Below, one piece after another: positions 13,651-21,975 of a DNA stretch of 24,223 nucleotides (the first letter of the stretch is position 1; each line of letters begins with the position of its first letter). The stretch is from positions 1 through 24,223 of the forward strand of contig CAZPRY010000056.1 in the NCBI GenBank assembly GCA_964589175.1, in the 5' to 3' direction. The position numbers and the translations under genes were made by a program. The stretch comes from CAZPRY01 sp964589175. GTDB taxonomy: Bacteria; Fidelibacterota; UBA2242. A model generated the notes under the pieces. That model was not told the origin of the DNA and ran no database searches. It worked only from the letters and a program-made list of their open reading frames with translations.

Positions 13651-14926
13651 ACAGCAACTCGACTCCGATGGAAGTTAGACTGTCCCAGAACCCAGGGAAC
13701 GATTTATCGACAGCGGACGGGTTAGCAATCCGGATTCCGGGTTGGCGCAGACCAATCAGGGCGAAACTCATGGCCATGCGGTGATCGTTGTGGGGATCGA
13801 TAATGGCCGGTACCAGAGTACCGCCGCCCTGGATAAGCATTTCATCCGGGCCGGTGCGAACCTCGACGCCGGTTTTACGCAACTCGTCGGCCGTCATATC
13901 GATCCGGTCGCATTCTTTGAAGCGCAGGTTGCCGATGTTACGCAAGCGCGTTTGGCCGTCGGCAAAGGCGGCCACGGCGGCCAGCGTTTGCACGGCGTCC
14001 GGCATGCTGCTCATATCAGCATCCACGGCGCGTAACGCGGCGGGACCGGATACCGTTACACTGCCGGTCGGTGCGTCGCTCTCAATCCGGCAGCCCATGC
14101 CTTCGAGAACATTGATGAATTTGGATTCCCCGTGCAGGCTGTGAAGGTCGAGATCCTTCACGGTTACCCGGCCGTTCAGGATAGCCGCGGCGGCGAAAAA
14201 GTAATTTGCCGAGCTCCAATCGCCGGGAACGGTATAATCCCGGGCGCGGTAGCTTTGGCCGGCTGCCACGGAAAATGTCCGGTAGCCCTCGCGCGTGACG
14301 CCGACCCCCCATTGCGCCATCAGGCCGATCGTCAGATCGACATAACTTTTGGAAACCAGGCCGGTGGTCAGCCGGATCTCCATCCCTTCGGGGGCGAAAG
14401 GCGCGATCAGCAAGAGCCCGCTGATGTACTGGCTGCTGATGTCACCCTTGACCGGGCAGCTGCCGCCGCGCAGTGTACCGCCCTCGATTGCCACCGGCGG
14501 GCAGCCGTTCTCACGGGCGACGGTTTTGATCCCAAGCGCCCGTAAGGCATCCAGCAGGTCGCGAATGGGACGCTCCTGGATTCGGGCGCTGCCGGTGATG
14601 GTTGTCCGGCCGGGCGCCAGGGCCGCCATGGCTGTGATGAAGCGCAGCAGGGTGCCGGATTCCCCGACGTCGATGGCGCTGGGAGTCGCGCGCAGCCGGC
14701 CGCCGGTCCCGCTGATATGCAGGGCATTCTTCTCGGGCCGGAAGCGGATTCCGAGGTGGGAGAGCGCGGTTATGGCGTTGCGGATGTCGTTGTTATCGGG
14801 CAGGTTTCTCAGGACGGAATCACCGTCGGCCAGGGCCGCAATCGCCAGCGCGCGGTTGGCGACATACTTACTGCCGGGCACCGTGAGCGCGGCATTTAAC
14901 CTGGTCAGAGGAACAATCTCTAGCAT
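13640..14926 (-). CDS. aroA: EPSP synthase (3-phosphoshikimate 1-carboxyvinyltransferase)
   Basis: Transfers enolpyruvyl from PEP to shikimate-3-phosphate. The 428-aa protein shows the whole two-domain pattern: VPGSKYVANRALAIAALADG (16-35), VGESGTLLRF, QERPIRDLLDAL, SSQYISGLLLIAPF, VPGDWSSANYFFAAAAI, MPDAVQTLAAVAAF, LRFKECDRI and DPHNDHRMAMSFALIGLR. Lys20, Arg25, the SSQ triad, the catalytic Asp (MPD) and the DHR segment are kept. Variant positions relative to the E. coli enzyme: Ser23 is Tyr21; the GNAGTAMRPL loop is GESGTLLRFI, so the Asn, Ala and Pro positions all differ; and KESDR is KECDR. It starts seven bases inside the end of aroB and its end overlaps aroK by 11 bases. Confidence 0.95.
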   Translation of the reverse strand: MLEIVPLTRLNAALTVPGSKYVANRALAIAALADGDSVLRNLPDNNDIRNAITALSHLGIRFRPEKNALHISGTGGRLRATPSAIDVGESGTLLRFITAMAALAPGRTTITGSARIQERPIRDLLDALRALGIKTVARENGCPPVAIEGGTLRGGSCPVKGDISSQYISGLLLIAPFAPEGMEIRLTTGLVSKSYVDLTIGLMAQWGVGVTREGYRTFSVAAGQSYRARDYTVPGDWSSANYFFAAAAILNGRVTVKDLDLHSLHGESKFINVLEGMGCRIESDAPTGSVTVSGPAALRAVDADMSSMPDAVQTLAAVAAFADGQTRLRNIGNLRFKECDRIDMTADELRKTGVEVRTGPDEMLIQGGGTLVPAIIDPHNDHRMAMSFALIGLRQPGIRIANPSAVDKSFPGFWDSLTSIGVELLYGR

Positions 14927-16023
14927 ACTTTCAATTCTTCGATTACTTTTTGAATGAATGAAGTCGGCACGAGAAATGAATAAACGCCCGGTTCGGATTT
15001 GATACGCCCGATTTCCTGCAGCAGGATAAAATAAGGCGTTTGCCGATGGGCTTTTTTGTCGGAACGCATATAGGCAATCAGGCGCTCCGTATCAAAATCC
15101 GGGTCGATGTGCAGGGAAAAATCGAAAGCACGGAGCAGGCGGATTATTCGCTGGGCGTCGGCGAGTTTCAACTCACCCAGTTTTTCGGAAAGGTTGGATT
15201 CGGCGATCATCCCGATCGCGACGCAGAGGCCGTGTTTCATCCGGTAATCGGAGGCCATTTCCAAAGCATGCCCGATGGTATGCCCGAAGTTCAGCACCTG
15301 GCGCGGCCCGCTTTCGGTTTCGTCGGTTTCGATAATCTGTTTCTTTAATTCGATGCTGCGGCGGATGACGTGCTCGGTGACGGCCGGCTCTTTCTGCAGA
15401 ATTTCGGTGCTGTGCTGCTCCAAAAAGGTGCAGAATTCGCGGTCCAGTACGATCGCAATTTTGATTGCCTCGGCCAGCCCGTTGATGAATTCGATCTGCG
15501 GCAGCGTGTCGAGAAAGGAGAGATCGGCGAAGACCGCTTCCGGCTGCCGGATGGCGCCGATCAGATTTTTACCGAAGGGAGTATCGACACCGGTTTTACC
15601 GCCGACTGAGGAATCGACCATGGCCAGCAGTGAAGTTGCTACCTGGACGAAGGGAATCCCGCGGTTGTAGGTGGCGGCCACGAAACCGGCCAGGTCGCCG
15701 ACAACCCCGCCGCCGAGGGCCAGAATCAACGTATCGCGGCCGTATTGCTTTTCCAGCAATTGATCTTCGATCCGGAGTTTCATCTCGCGGGTTTTACTCT
15801 TCTCGCCGGGAGGGATGGAGATGAAGTCCAACGGATGCCCGGCCAGGGCCTCTTGAAAACGATCGCGGTGCAGCCGGCTGACATTGTCGTCGCTGATCAC
15901 GACAATTCTGCGATGGGCCTGCCGTTGAGCAATAAACTCCGCGAGCCGGTCGAGAATGTTGCGTCCGACAATGATCGGGTAGGTCTTTTCAGCCGACGGA
16001 ATCTGAACGTGAATGTCCTGCAT
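14920..16023 (-). CDS. aroB: 3-dehydroquinate synthase
   Basis: Cyclises DAHP to 3-dehydroquinate using NAD and a divalent metal. The 367-aa protein shows PPGEKSKT (71-78), ALGGGVVGDLAGFVAATYNRG (102-122, NAD binding), TSLLAMVDSSVGGKTGVD (130-147), GKNLIGAIRQPEAV (151-164), a metal-ligand Glu in LAEAIKIAIVLD, and metal-ligand His residues in NFGHTIGHALEM and MKHGLCVAIGM. Length and order are typical of bacterial AroB. The ATG shares its A with the stop of aroF (TGATG), a classic re-initiation junction, and its 3' end overlaps aroA by seven bases. Confidence 0.97.
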   Translation of the reverse strand: MQDIHVQIPSAEKTYPIIVGRNILDRLAEFIAQRQAHRRIVVISDDNVSRLHRDRFQEALAGHPLDFISIPPGEKSKTREMKLRIEDQLLEKQYGRDTLILALGGGVVGDLAGFVAATYNRGIPFVQVATSLLAMVDSSVGGKTGVDTPFGKNLIGAIRQPEAVFADLSFLDTLPQIEFINGLAEAIKIAIVLDREFCTFLEQHSTEILQKEPAVTEHVIRRSIELKKQIIETDETESGPRQVLNFGHTIGHALEMASDYRMKHGLCVAIGMIAESNLSEKLGELKLADAQRIIRLLRAFDFSLHIDPDFDTERLIAYMRSDKKAHRQTPYFILLQEIGRIKSEPGVYSFLVPTSFIQKVIEELKVC

Positions 16024-17039
16024 CAGAGCGTCTTTCCGACTACTGCGCCGATTTGGCGAAGTTCAACCAGGAGTTGCTCCAGTTGCCGCGGGTAGAGCGA
16101 CTGCGGACCGTCGCTCAAGGCCTTTTCCGGATCGGGGTGCATCTCTACCAGCAGGCCGTCGGCACCGACGGCAATCGCCGCTTTGCTGAGGGCCGGGACG
16201 AGGTCGCGATTGCCGGCCGAATGGCTCGGATCAACAATTACCGGCAGATGCGTTTCACGTTTGAGGATATCGACGGCGGCGATATCGAGAGTGTTGCGAT
16301 AGGCGGTTTCGAAGGTACGGATGCCGCGCTCGCAGAGGATCACGTTCTGATTGCCGTTGTAGAGGATGTATTCGGCCGCCATGATAAATTCCTTGATAGT
16401 CGCCGCCATGCCGCGTTTCAGGATGACCGGTTTGCTGATATTGCCAGCTTCTTTCAAGAGATCAAAATTTGCCATATTTCGGGCGCCAATCCTAACGATA
16501 TCCGCATATTCGGCCACGAGTTCCACGTCGCGGACGTTCATCACCTCGGTTTCTACGAAGATCCCGAATTCGTCCCGCACCTCTTTCAGAATTTCGAGGC
16601 CCTCCTGTCCGAGACCCTGAAAGGCATAGGGCGAAGTACGCGGTTTGAAGGCCGAGGCGCGCATAATCCGGAGTCCCATACCGCGCAGCAGACGGGCGGC
16701 TTCGGCAACCTGGGCTTTGTTCTCGACCGCACAGGGGCCCGCGATGACGGTAAACCCGCCGTTGCCGATAGTCACATCGCCCACGCTGATGACCGTCTTT
16801 TTGGATTTATGCTCGTTGCTGGCCAGTTTGTAGGGCTTGAGAATCCGCAGCACCTTCTCGACCGAGTTTCTGGATTGCCAGGCGTCGATCAGGGTGTCGT
16901 CACGGATATTGCCCAGAACATGAATCACGGTGCGCTCGATGCCTTCGAATACCAGCGGTTCCAGGTTTTTTTCTTTAATCAGGGTGGAAATCGTCTCGAT
17001 TTCTGCTTTGGCTGTGTTGGGCTTCAGAACAATAATCAT
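16023..17039 (-). CDS. aroF: DAHP synthase, type I-beta with N-terminal regulatory domain
   Basis: Condenses PEP and erythrose-4-phosphate, the first and committed shikimate step. The 338-aa protein has an N-terminal ferredoxin-like (ACT-like) domain of about 70 residues (MIIVLKPNTAKAEIETISTL...) and a linker, then the KDO8P/DAHP-type barrel: FTVIAGPCAVEN (96-107), RASAFKPRTSPYAFQG, ETEVMNVRDVELVAEYADI, RIGARNM, KPVILKRGM, CERGIRTFE and IVDPSHSAGNRD. This is the layout of the Thermotoga maritima enzyme, in which the N-terminal domain mediates feedback inhibition by tyrosine; the same is inferred here. Start ATG 17039 has AGAAAGG seven bases upstream. It heads the aro gene run, and the 294-bp region before it carries a Tyr/Phe-rich leader ORF. 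Confidence 0.95.
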   Translation of the reverse strand: MIIVLKPNTAKAEIETISTLIKEKNLEPLVFEGIERTVIHVLGNIRDDTLIDAWQSRNSVEKVLRILKPYKLASNEHKSKKTVISVGDVTIGNGGFTVIAGPCAVENKAQVAEAARLLRGMGLRIMRASAFKPRTSPYAFQGLGQEGLEILKEVRDEFGIFVETEVMNVRDVELVAEYADIVRIGARNMANFDLLKEAGNISKPVILKRGMAATIKEFIMAAEYILYNGNQNVILCERGIRTFETAYRNTLDIAAVDILKRETHLPVIVDPSHSAGNRDLVPALSKAAIAVGADGLLVEMHPDPEKALSDGPQSLYPRQLEQLLVELRQIGAVVGKTL

Positions 17040-17333
17040 AATAGTACCTTTCTCATTTAGCGACTCCGGAATTTATATCAGGCGAGACAAACAGGCTTTG
17101 CTGTCTTCGACCCCTAATATGTAATTACGAAGTAAGGGCGCTTCTTAAAAATAATAAAAATAAAAAGGCAGGTAGGTATCGCCAGCGTTGAAATAGTTGT
17201 TATTTGTGGTACAGGTTTTCATCAATTGTTTTTTATTCCGTTTTAACAATACCCAGCTGAATTAAAATAAAAAAATCGAAAAACAAAAGATGATTTTTTA
17301 CTGAATGGCAGTTTTTTTAAGAAAAACAACGAA
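17040..17333 (-). promoter_or_regulatory. AT-rich leader and probable promoter region of the aro operon
   Basis: This is the only long gap between lptD-pfkB and the aro genes and is much richer in A/T than the flanking coding DNA, as expected for a promoter. No consensus -35/-10 pair is convincing. Reading on the - strand after the pfkB stop come A/T tracts, then a 25-codon ORF (17222-17145), then 105 bases before aroF. In those 105 bases the short pairings CTTCG (17132-17128) with CGAAG (17109-17105), and AGACA (17106-17102) with TGTCT (17089-17085), overlap and so exclude one another. No Rho-independent terminator with a U-run is visible between the ORF and aroF, so if there is leader-based control it is not a textbook attenuator. 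Confidence 0.5.
17145..17222 (-). CDS. Candidate Tyr/Phe-rich leader peptide upstream of aroF
   Basis: A 25-codon ORF with ATG at 17222-17220 and TAA at 17147-17145, 105 bases before the DAHP synthase start. It begins MKTCTTNNNYF and ends YLPFYFYYF-stop. Five Tyr and four Phe make nine of 25 residues, and the last six codons are all Phe or Tyr. Aromatic-codon runs of this kind sense charged tRNA-Phe/tRNA-Tyr in known leader peptides of aromatic biosynthesis operons, and aroF is the pathway's control point. Against it: the Phe/Tyr codons fall in a T/A tract where TTT and TAT arise easily by chance, no strong Shine-Dalgarno precedes the ATG (only GGAA, well upstream), and no clear terminator follows. 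Confidence 0.4.
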   Translation of the reverse strand: MKTCTTNNNYFNAGDTYLPFYFYYF

Positions 17334-18269
17334 TTATATAAGCAATCCGGAAGCCTTTTGATGGAAATCCCGGCTATAGGCCGGCGTGGCGCCATCCGCT
17401 TCACAGGTATGGGCGGCGAGTAAAGCACAGAGTTCATGCATACTCGCCAGCGGCAAATCGTGCAGCATTCCGGCGATTAAACCGGCTGTGAAGGCATCAC
17501 CCGCTCCGACGGTATTCCTGACCTGGACAGGTTCGTTCGGACGGACTGATTCCCCGCTGCGGGTCACGATCCGGCTGCCCCGGGCACCCTTTGTCAGGGC
17601 GATACAGCGCAGGTTGAAGCGCTCCAGCAATTGCCCGAGCCGGCCCTGCTCGTCACCGGCCAGATGTAGAAGTTCGCTGACGATCGGAAACTCTTCTTCA
17701 TTGAGTTTCAGCACGTTGGACATCGCGAGGAGCTCGACGATCAATTGCGGCGAATAATAGCGCTGGCGCAGGTTGATATCGAAAACGCGCAGGCATCCGG
17801 ACCGGCTCTCACGAAGACAGTTGCGCAGGGTGGCGGACGAGATCGGGTTACGCTGGGCCAGGGTGCCGAACACCAGTACATCGGCCGCCGCCGCCAGGAT
17901 TTTCAATTCCATCGAAAAGGGGAAAAAATCCCAGGCGACGCCTTCGTGGATACAGTAGGCGGGCTGACCGGCTGAATCGATGCTTACGCTGACGGTGCCG
18001 GTCGGGTGATCCCGATCGACGTAAATATAGCGGGTGGAAAGGGCAATGTCCTGCAATTGCCGGGTGATTTGCGTGCCCAGTTCGTCATTGCCCACCGCGC
18101 TGACGACGTAGCTGTCGATCCCCATCTGGTGGGTGTGATAGGCGACGTTGGCGGGTGCTCCGCCGAGTCGCATTCCCGAAGGAAACAGGTCGAAAAGGAT
18201 CTCGCCCAGCCCGACGCAGACGAAGGGTTTGCGTTTAGGGGTTGGTTCTGCGATGCGCTTAGAAACCAT
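17334..18269 (-). CDS. PfkB-family carbohydrate kinase (fructokinase-like)
   Basis: A 311-aa sugar kinase of the ribokinase/PfkB fold. It begins FVCVGLGEILFDLFPSG and MRLGGAPANVAYH (the first PfkB signature, substrate side), has VSAVGNDELG and VDRDHPTGTVSV in the lid region, CLRVFDINLRQRYY (the D-x-N-x-R block), LTKGARGS, and ends with the second signature NTVGAGDAFTAG (252-263; Asp258 is the catalytic base). The block pattern is closest to fructokinases, but the sugar is not certain. Its start overlaps the end of lptD by 11 bases, so the two are translated from one message. With LptD as its only close partner, a link to LPS sugar supply is conceivable but not shown. It could also simply be a hitch-hiking metabolic gene. 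Confidence 0.85.
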   Translation of the reverse strand: MVSKRIAEPTPKRKPFVCVGLGEILFDLFPSGMRLGGAPANVAYHTHQMGIDSYVVSAVGNDELGTQITRQLQDIALSTRYIYVDRDHPTGTVSVSIDSAGQPAYCIHEGVAWDFFPFSMELKILAAAADVLVFGTLAQRNPISSATLRNCLRESRSGCLRVFDINLRQRYYSPQLIVELLAMSNVLKLNEEEFPIVSELLHLAGDEQGRLGQLLERFNLRCIALTKGARGSRIVTRSGESVRPNEPVQVRNTVGAGDAFTAGLIAGMLHDLPLASMHELCALLAAHTCEADGATPAYSRDFHQKASGLLI

Positions 18270-21200
18270 AACGCGCCCGGCCGCCGCGCTCTTCGTACTT
18301 GAGGTCTTTGAGGCTTGGCGACTTGAGGTTGATCATGAGGCTGTATTGCTGCCCGTAGCCGGACGGCGTCCAGCTGAAGCTCATCTGCCAGCAATGCAGG
18401 TCTCGGTATACAGTGACATCCTGTGTAATCAGGCGTTTATCCATCAGATCGAAATTCGCACGATAGCCGATGTCCCATTTCTCGGTGAGTTTCAGATTCA
18501 GGTTCATGTTCATCGTGAAAGCCTCTTTCCGGATGGCGGGATTGCTGCTGGAGAGCGAGTATCGGAACGAAAAATTGGCTTTCCAGAAATCGGATCCACG
18601 CTCCGGGCTCAGCGGATTTTCCACGATACTATCGGCCTGCGGATTGGCGCCGGGGAGGAGTTCGTCCAAAACATCGCTGCTGGTATCGGGCGGGGCGCTG
18701 CTTTGTTTGGGACTGCCGAATTTCTTGCCGGACAGGGCGAAGCCGGTCGAGGCGCTCATGTTGGTCATACGCGGTACCGGAATGCCCATAACGGTTTTAT
18801 GCCACTCGTTGACGCGCCCGTTGCGATAGGCGTACAGGTCGTGGGTGGTGCTGATGCTCAGGGCGATTTTCTTGGTTACCTGGGTGCGAATGGAGGTCGT
18901 GATCGGCGCCCATTGCAGGCTGTCGGCGGCGAAATTCAGCCGGGTTGAACTGTTCAGGGTAAACAGATCGAGTTTGGTTTCTTTGTCGTCTTTATTGACC
19001 TTGGCCTGAAAGATGTTTTGCACACTGATGGTTAGGGCCCGCTGCTCTCCCGAAGAGGTCGCGCCCGCCAGCGAATTCTGGTAAGCATCGTAAATCCATT
19101 CCGCATCGGTCGAGTCGGTATAACTTTGCACATAACCGGGATCCCATCCGAAAATCGACCTGGTAAAATCGGGCCGGTAGCTGAATCCGATCTGGGGCGT
19201 CATCACGTGCCGCAGAGACTGCAGACCGGCGATGCGGACCGGGAAAAGACCGTAGAGTTTGGTCTGGGCGGTGAGCGAAAAGCTGCCGGTGTGCCGCGCC
19301 AGGAATCCGTTCACGCGTTGTGTGACAATTTTATTGTTAGAGATCATCACGTGTCCGGCGTCGTCCAGAAGCGGTTTATCGTATTGCATGAGCCAATCTT
19401 CCTGCACGGACAGCGACTGGTTGAGGCTGACGTATTTCAGGATTTTCTGGGAACTGGTCATGTTGACGGAGTGCGTAAAAGCGTTGCGGGTAAAATCCTG
19501 GCGTTCCCAGAGCAGGGAGTCGGCTTCGTTGTAATCGCTGGTATAGTAGATGTCCTGCCGGTTTTTGAAATAGGAATTCAGGCCCAGGTAGATGTTGTTG
19601 AACCATTTGGACTGCGAGGCGCTTCGCCCGGTTTTGAGCGGGATGATCGGCTTGGAGCTGCGGTTGAACGAAACGTTGGGCAGGGTGCGATTGATATAAT
19701 TAAGGCGCGAGCCCGCGGTCGTCGGAGCCGTCAGTATCTGGGTCTGAGCCTGCAGGTTATGAGTCTCGTTCAGGTTGACCGAAAGGGAATACGGCTTGCC
19801 GGGCCAGCTTTTGGAAAAGGTCGCATTGCTGATCAGCTGCTGGTTCAGGCGTGTATCGCGCTGAATGCCCAGTTCTTTGTAGTAGCTGTCGCTGCTGACG
19901 AAACTGCCGTTGGCGCTCAGGCGCGTGCTCGGATTAATGGTCTGGCTGTGATTGATCTGTAAATCCCAGCGTTTTTTAGGATAAGTGGCCAGAAATTCAT
20001 TCGAGAAGGAACCGCTGACCGATCCGCTGAATTTGTAACGCAGCGCATAGCGCGTCCGGTAATGAAAAATGAGCCCCTTCTTGTCGAAGAAATCCCCGGT
20101 GAAGCGATAATCCATATAATCGTTGGGGGCCCAGAAATAGCCGAGACCCTTGATGAATCCGCCGCTCGTGTTGTTTTCTCCGTAGGTGGGCATGATCCAG
20201 CCCGAATGGCGTTTGCCGCTCTGATCGGGGATCACGATGAAGGGCAGCCACAGCAGCGGGATATCGTGAATGTAAAAGACGATCGGCCTTGCGATAATCT
20301 TGTCCTTGGGAATCAGTTTCATCTGACGGCTCTGGAAAAAGTAATGCGGGTGTTTGGGGATGTCGCAGGTTGTGTAGACGCCGTTGGCGACGTAGAATTC
20401 CTTTTTCTCCGTCTTATCGATCCGGTCGCCGTAGTAGAAGCCGTCCTCCACTTTGGTTTCGCCATCGATGATGTGGCCCTTCCGGGTGCGCAGGTTATAG
20501 ACCATCTTGTCGCCGGAGAATGGTTCGCGCCCGGTCTGCTTGAACGTCGGAAAGTTGCCGGGCGTGGAGTCGAAGGGCGCCGTGGTCAGCGGATCGGCAT
20601 AGAGCAGGTTCTTGTCCCATTCGACGGTTATTTTACCGGCGGTCACTTCCATATCGCCGTAGTGGATCATCGCGTCTTTACTCAGGTGCGTAATGCGCGG
20701 ATTCATGAAATAGTCGATGCGTTCCCCGGAGTAGACGATCGTGGTGTCCATCTCACGGTTGCTTTCGTGGGGTACGAACTGCCCGCGGGTGCCGCCGATG
20801 ACGATGATTTTGGTCAGTTTGTTGGTATCGAATTTCATCTGGACCGTGTCGCCGCTGGTGCTGTTGACACCCTGGATGACGCTGTCTTCGGTGACATGAT
20901 AGATGCTCGAGGCCATGCCGGAGACGCAGATCGAGTCGGTCTTGCTCTCTTTGAAGAAGATGTCCATGCGTTTGCCGGTGATTTCATCGCGAACCCGCAG
21001 CGAATCGCGCACGGCTTTTCGGGTGGAATCGGCGGCGCCGGACGGCAGATAGACTGTTGAGTTGGAAACGGCCAGGGCCCGCTCGCGGATCGAGGCCGAG
21101 TGCAGAACATCGTCACGGATAAAGAGCAGGATTTCATTGCCGGAGATTTCCTGCCCGTCGCTGATGATTTTGGGCGTCCCTGTCAGGCTGGCGCTTTGCA

Positions 21201-21975
21201 GCGAGTCGTTGTAATGCAGGAAATCGGCGAAGGCGCTGAAATCCTCACGCTCCACCCGGACCTCTTTGCGGGCGTAGAAATCGCCGCGGTTTTCATAGGC
21301 CTCGATTGTTTTGGCCCGGATTTCAAAGGATTCCGTACCGGTCGAATCCCGGCGAACGAGCACCGGGTTTTTGGTGGCATAGATGTCGCCGTTTTCCTGG
21401 AAATATAAAATGCTGTCGGCGTAGAGGGTCGAATGCTGTTTGAGATCGTCGATTTGAGCGCCGTTGAGGGCTACGGCTTTCTTTTCCTGCGTGAAATATT
21501 GCAGATAGTGCGCGCGCAATTCGCGCTCCGGGTCGAGCAGGGTAACATTGCCCGTGGATTCGAAGATTTCCTGTTTGGTGTCGAAACTCGATTCACGGGA
21601 GACGAGGTCCAGGTCTTTGTCCGTCATGTGGACCCGGCCGCGGGCTTTGATGAGGTCCAGCCCGGAATAGTAGACCAGCGTGTCGGCCGTGACGGTTCGC
21701 GACTGCTTGACGACGACCACATCTTTATAAAAGTCGATGCGCTCCTCTTCCTCGAACCAGTAGGCCAGGGCACATTTGAGGGAGAGTTCGCCTTTGGTAA
21801 AATGGACATGCCCGGTGAGTTTCTTGACCGGCTTGCCCTTTTCCGTGTAACTCTCAAGCTGGTCGGCATGGATCAGGCGCAGGCGTTCCTGCTTCGCTTT
21901 GGCCGAAAGCGGGGTCAGTGCGAGGGCCAGCACGACAGTGAAGATCAGGAGATGGTGGTATGCGCTTCGATTCAT
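18259..21975 (-). CDS. lptD: LPS-assembly outer-membrane protein LptD
   Basis: Inserts LPS into the outer leaflet of the outer membrane as a plugged beta-barrel with LptE. The 1238-aa protein has a signal peptide (1-27, LLIFTVVLALALTPLSAKA). An extended periplasmic N-terminal OstA/LptA-like region (about 35-330) has repeats such as ADTLVYYSGLDLIKARGRV and ADSILYFQENGDIYATKNP, followed by a second OstA-like stretch to ~530. The conserved junction GVYTTCDIPKHPHYFF and FYIHDIPLLWLPFIVIPDQ introduces the barrel (about 560-1238), which ends in alternating aromatic residues and a terminal Phe (RARYGF), a typical barrel-assembly signal. It is longer than E. coli LptD (784 aa), as in Bacteroidota-type relatives. 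No Shine-Dalgarno is visible before ATG 21975. It overlaps the pfkB-type gene by 11 bases. Confidence 0.92.
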   Translation of the reverse strand: MNRSAYHHLLIFTVVLALALTPLSAKAKQERLRLIHADQLESYTEKGKPVKKLTGHVHFTKGELSLKCALAYWFEEEERIDFYKDVVVVKQSRTVTADTLVYYSGLDLIKARGRVHMTDKDLDLVSRESSFDTKQEIFESTGNVTLLDPERELRAHYLQYFTQEKKAVALNGAQIDDLKQHSTLYADSILYFQENGDIYATKNPVLVRRDSTGTESFEIRAKTIEAYENRGDFYARKEVRVEREDFSAFADFLHYNDSLQSASLTGTPKIISDGQEISGNEILLFIRDDVLHSASIRERALAVSNSTVYLPSGAADSTRKAVRDSLRVRDEITGKRMDIFFKESKTDSICVSGMASSIYHVTEDSVIQGVNSTSGDTVQMKFDTNKLTKIIVIGGTRGQFVPHESNREMDTTIVYSGERIDYFMNPRITHLSKDAMIHYGDMEVTAGKITVEWDKNLLYADPLTTAPFDSTPGNFPTFKQTGREPFSGDKMVYNLRTRKGHIIDGETKVEDGFYYGDRIDKTEKKEFYVANGVYTTCDIPKHPHYFFQSRQMKLIPKDKIIARPIVFYIHDIPLLWLPFIVIPDQSGKRHSGWIMPTYGENNTSGGFIKGLGYFWAPNDYMDYRFTGDFFDKKGLIFHYRTRYALRYKFSGSVSGSFSNEFLATYPKKRWDLQINHSQTINPSTRLSANGSFVSSDSYYKELGIQRDTRLNQQLISNATFSKSWPGKPYSLSVNLNETHNLQAQTQILTAPTTAGSRLNYINRTLPNVSFNRSSKPIIPLKTGRSASQSKWFNNIYLGLNSYFKNRQDIYYTSDYNEADSLLWERQDFTRNAFTHSVNMTSSQKILKYVSLNQSLSVQEDWLMQYDKPLLDDAGHVMISNNKIVTQRVNGFLARHTGSFSLTAQTKLYGLFPVRIAGLQSLRHVMTPQIGFSYRPDFTRSIFGWDPGYVQSYTDSTDAEWIYDAYQNSLAGATSSGEQRALTISVQNIFQAKVNKDDKETKLDLFTLNSSTRLNFAADSLQWAPITTSIRTQVTKKIALSISTTHDLYAYRNGRVNEWHKTVMGIPVPRMTNMSASTGFALSGKKFGSPKQSSAPPDTSSDVLDELLPGANPQADSIVENPLSPERGSDFWKANFSFRYSLSSSNPAIRKEAFTMNMNLNLKLTEKWDIGYRANFDLMDKRLITQDVTVYRDLHCWQMSFSWTPSGYGQQYSLMINLKSPSLKDLKYEERGGRARYGF

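Noticed and set aside
16053..17060. 335-codon open frame on the + strand
   Set aside because: Antisense shadow of aroF; no domain, start signal or operon context.
17289..17319. Hairpin ACTG-AATGG-CAGT flanked by T-runs downstream of the PfkB gene
   Set aside because: The stem is only 4 bp and the T-run follows on the + strand, where no gene ends; on the transcribed - strand it is followed by A's.
20062..21060. 332-codon open frame on the + strand
   Set aside because: Antisense shadow of lptD; composition is Val/Gly/Asp-rich as typical of reverse-frame translations.
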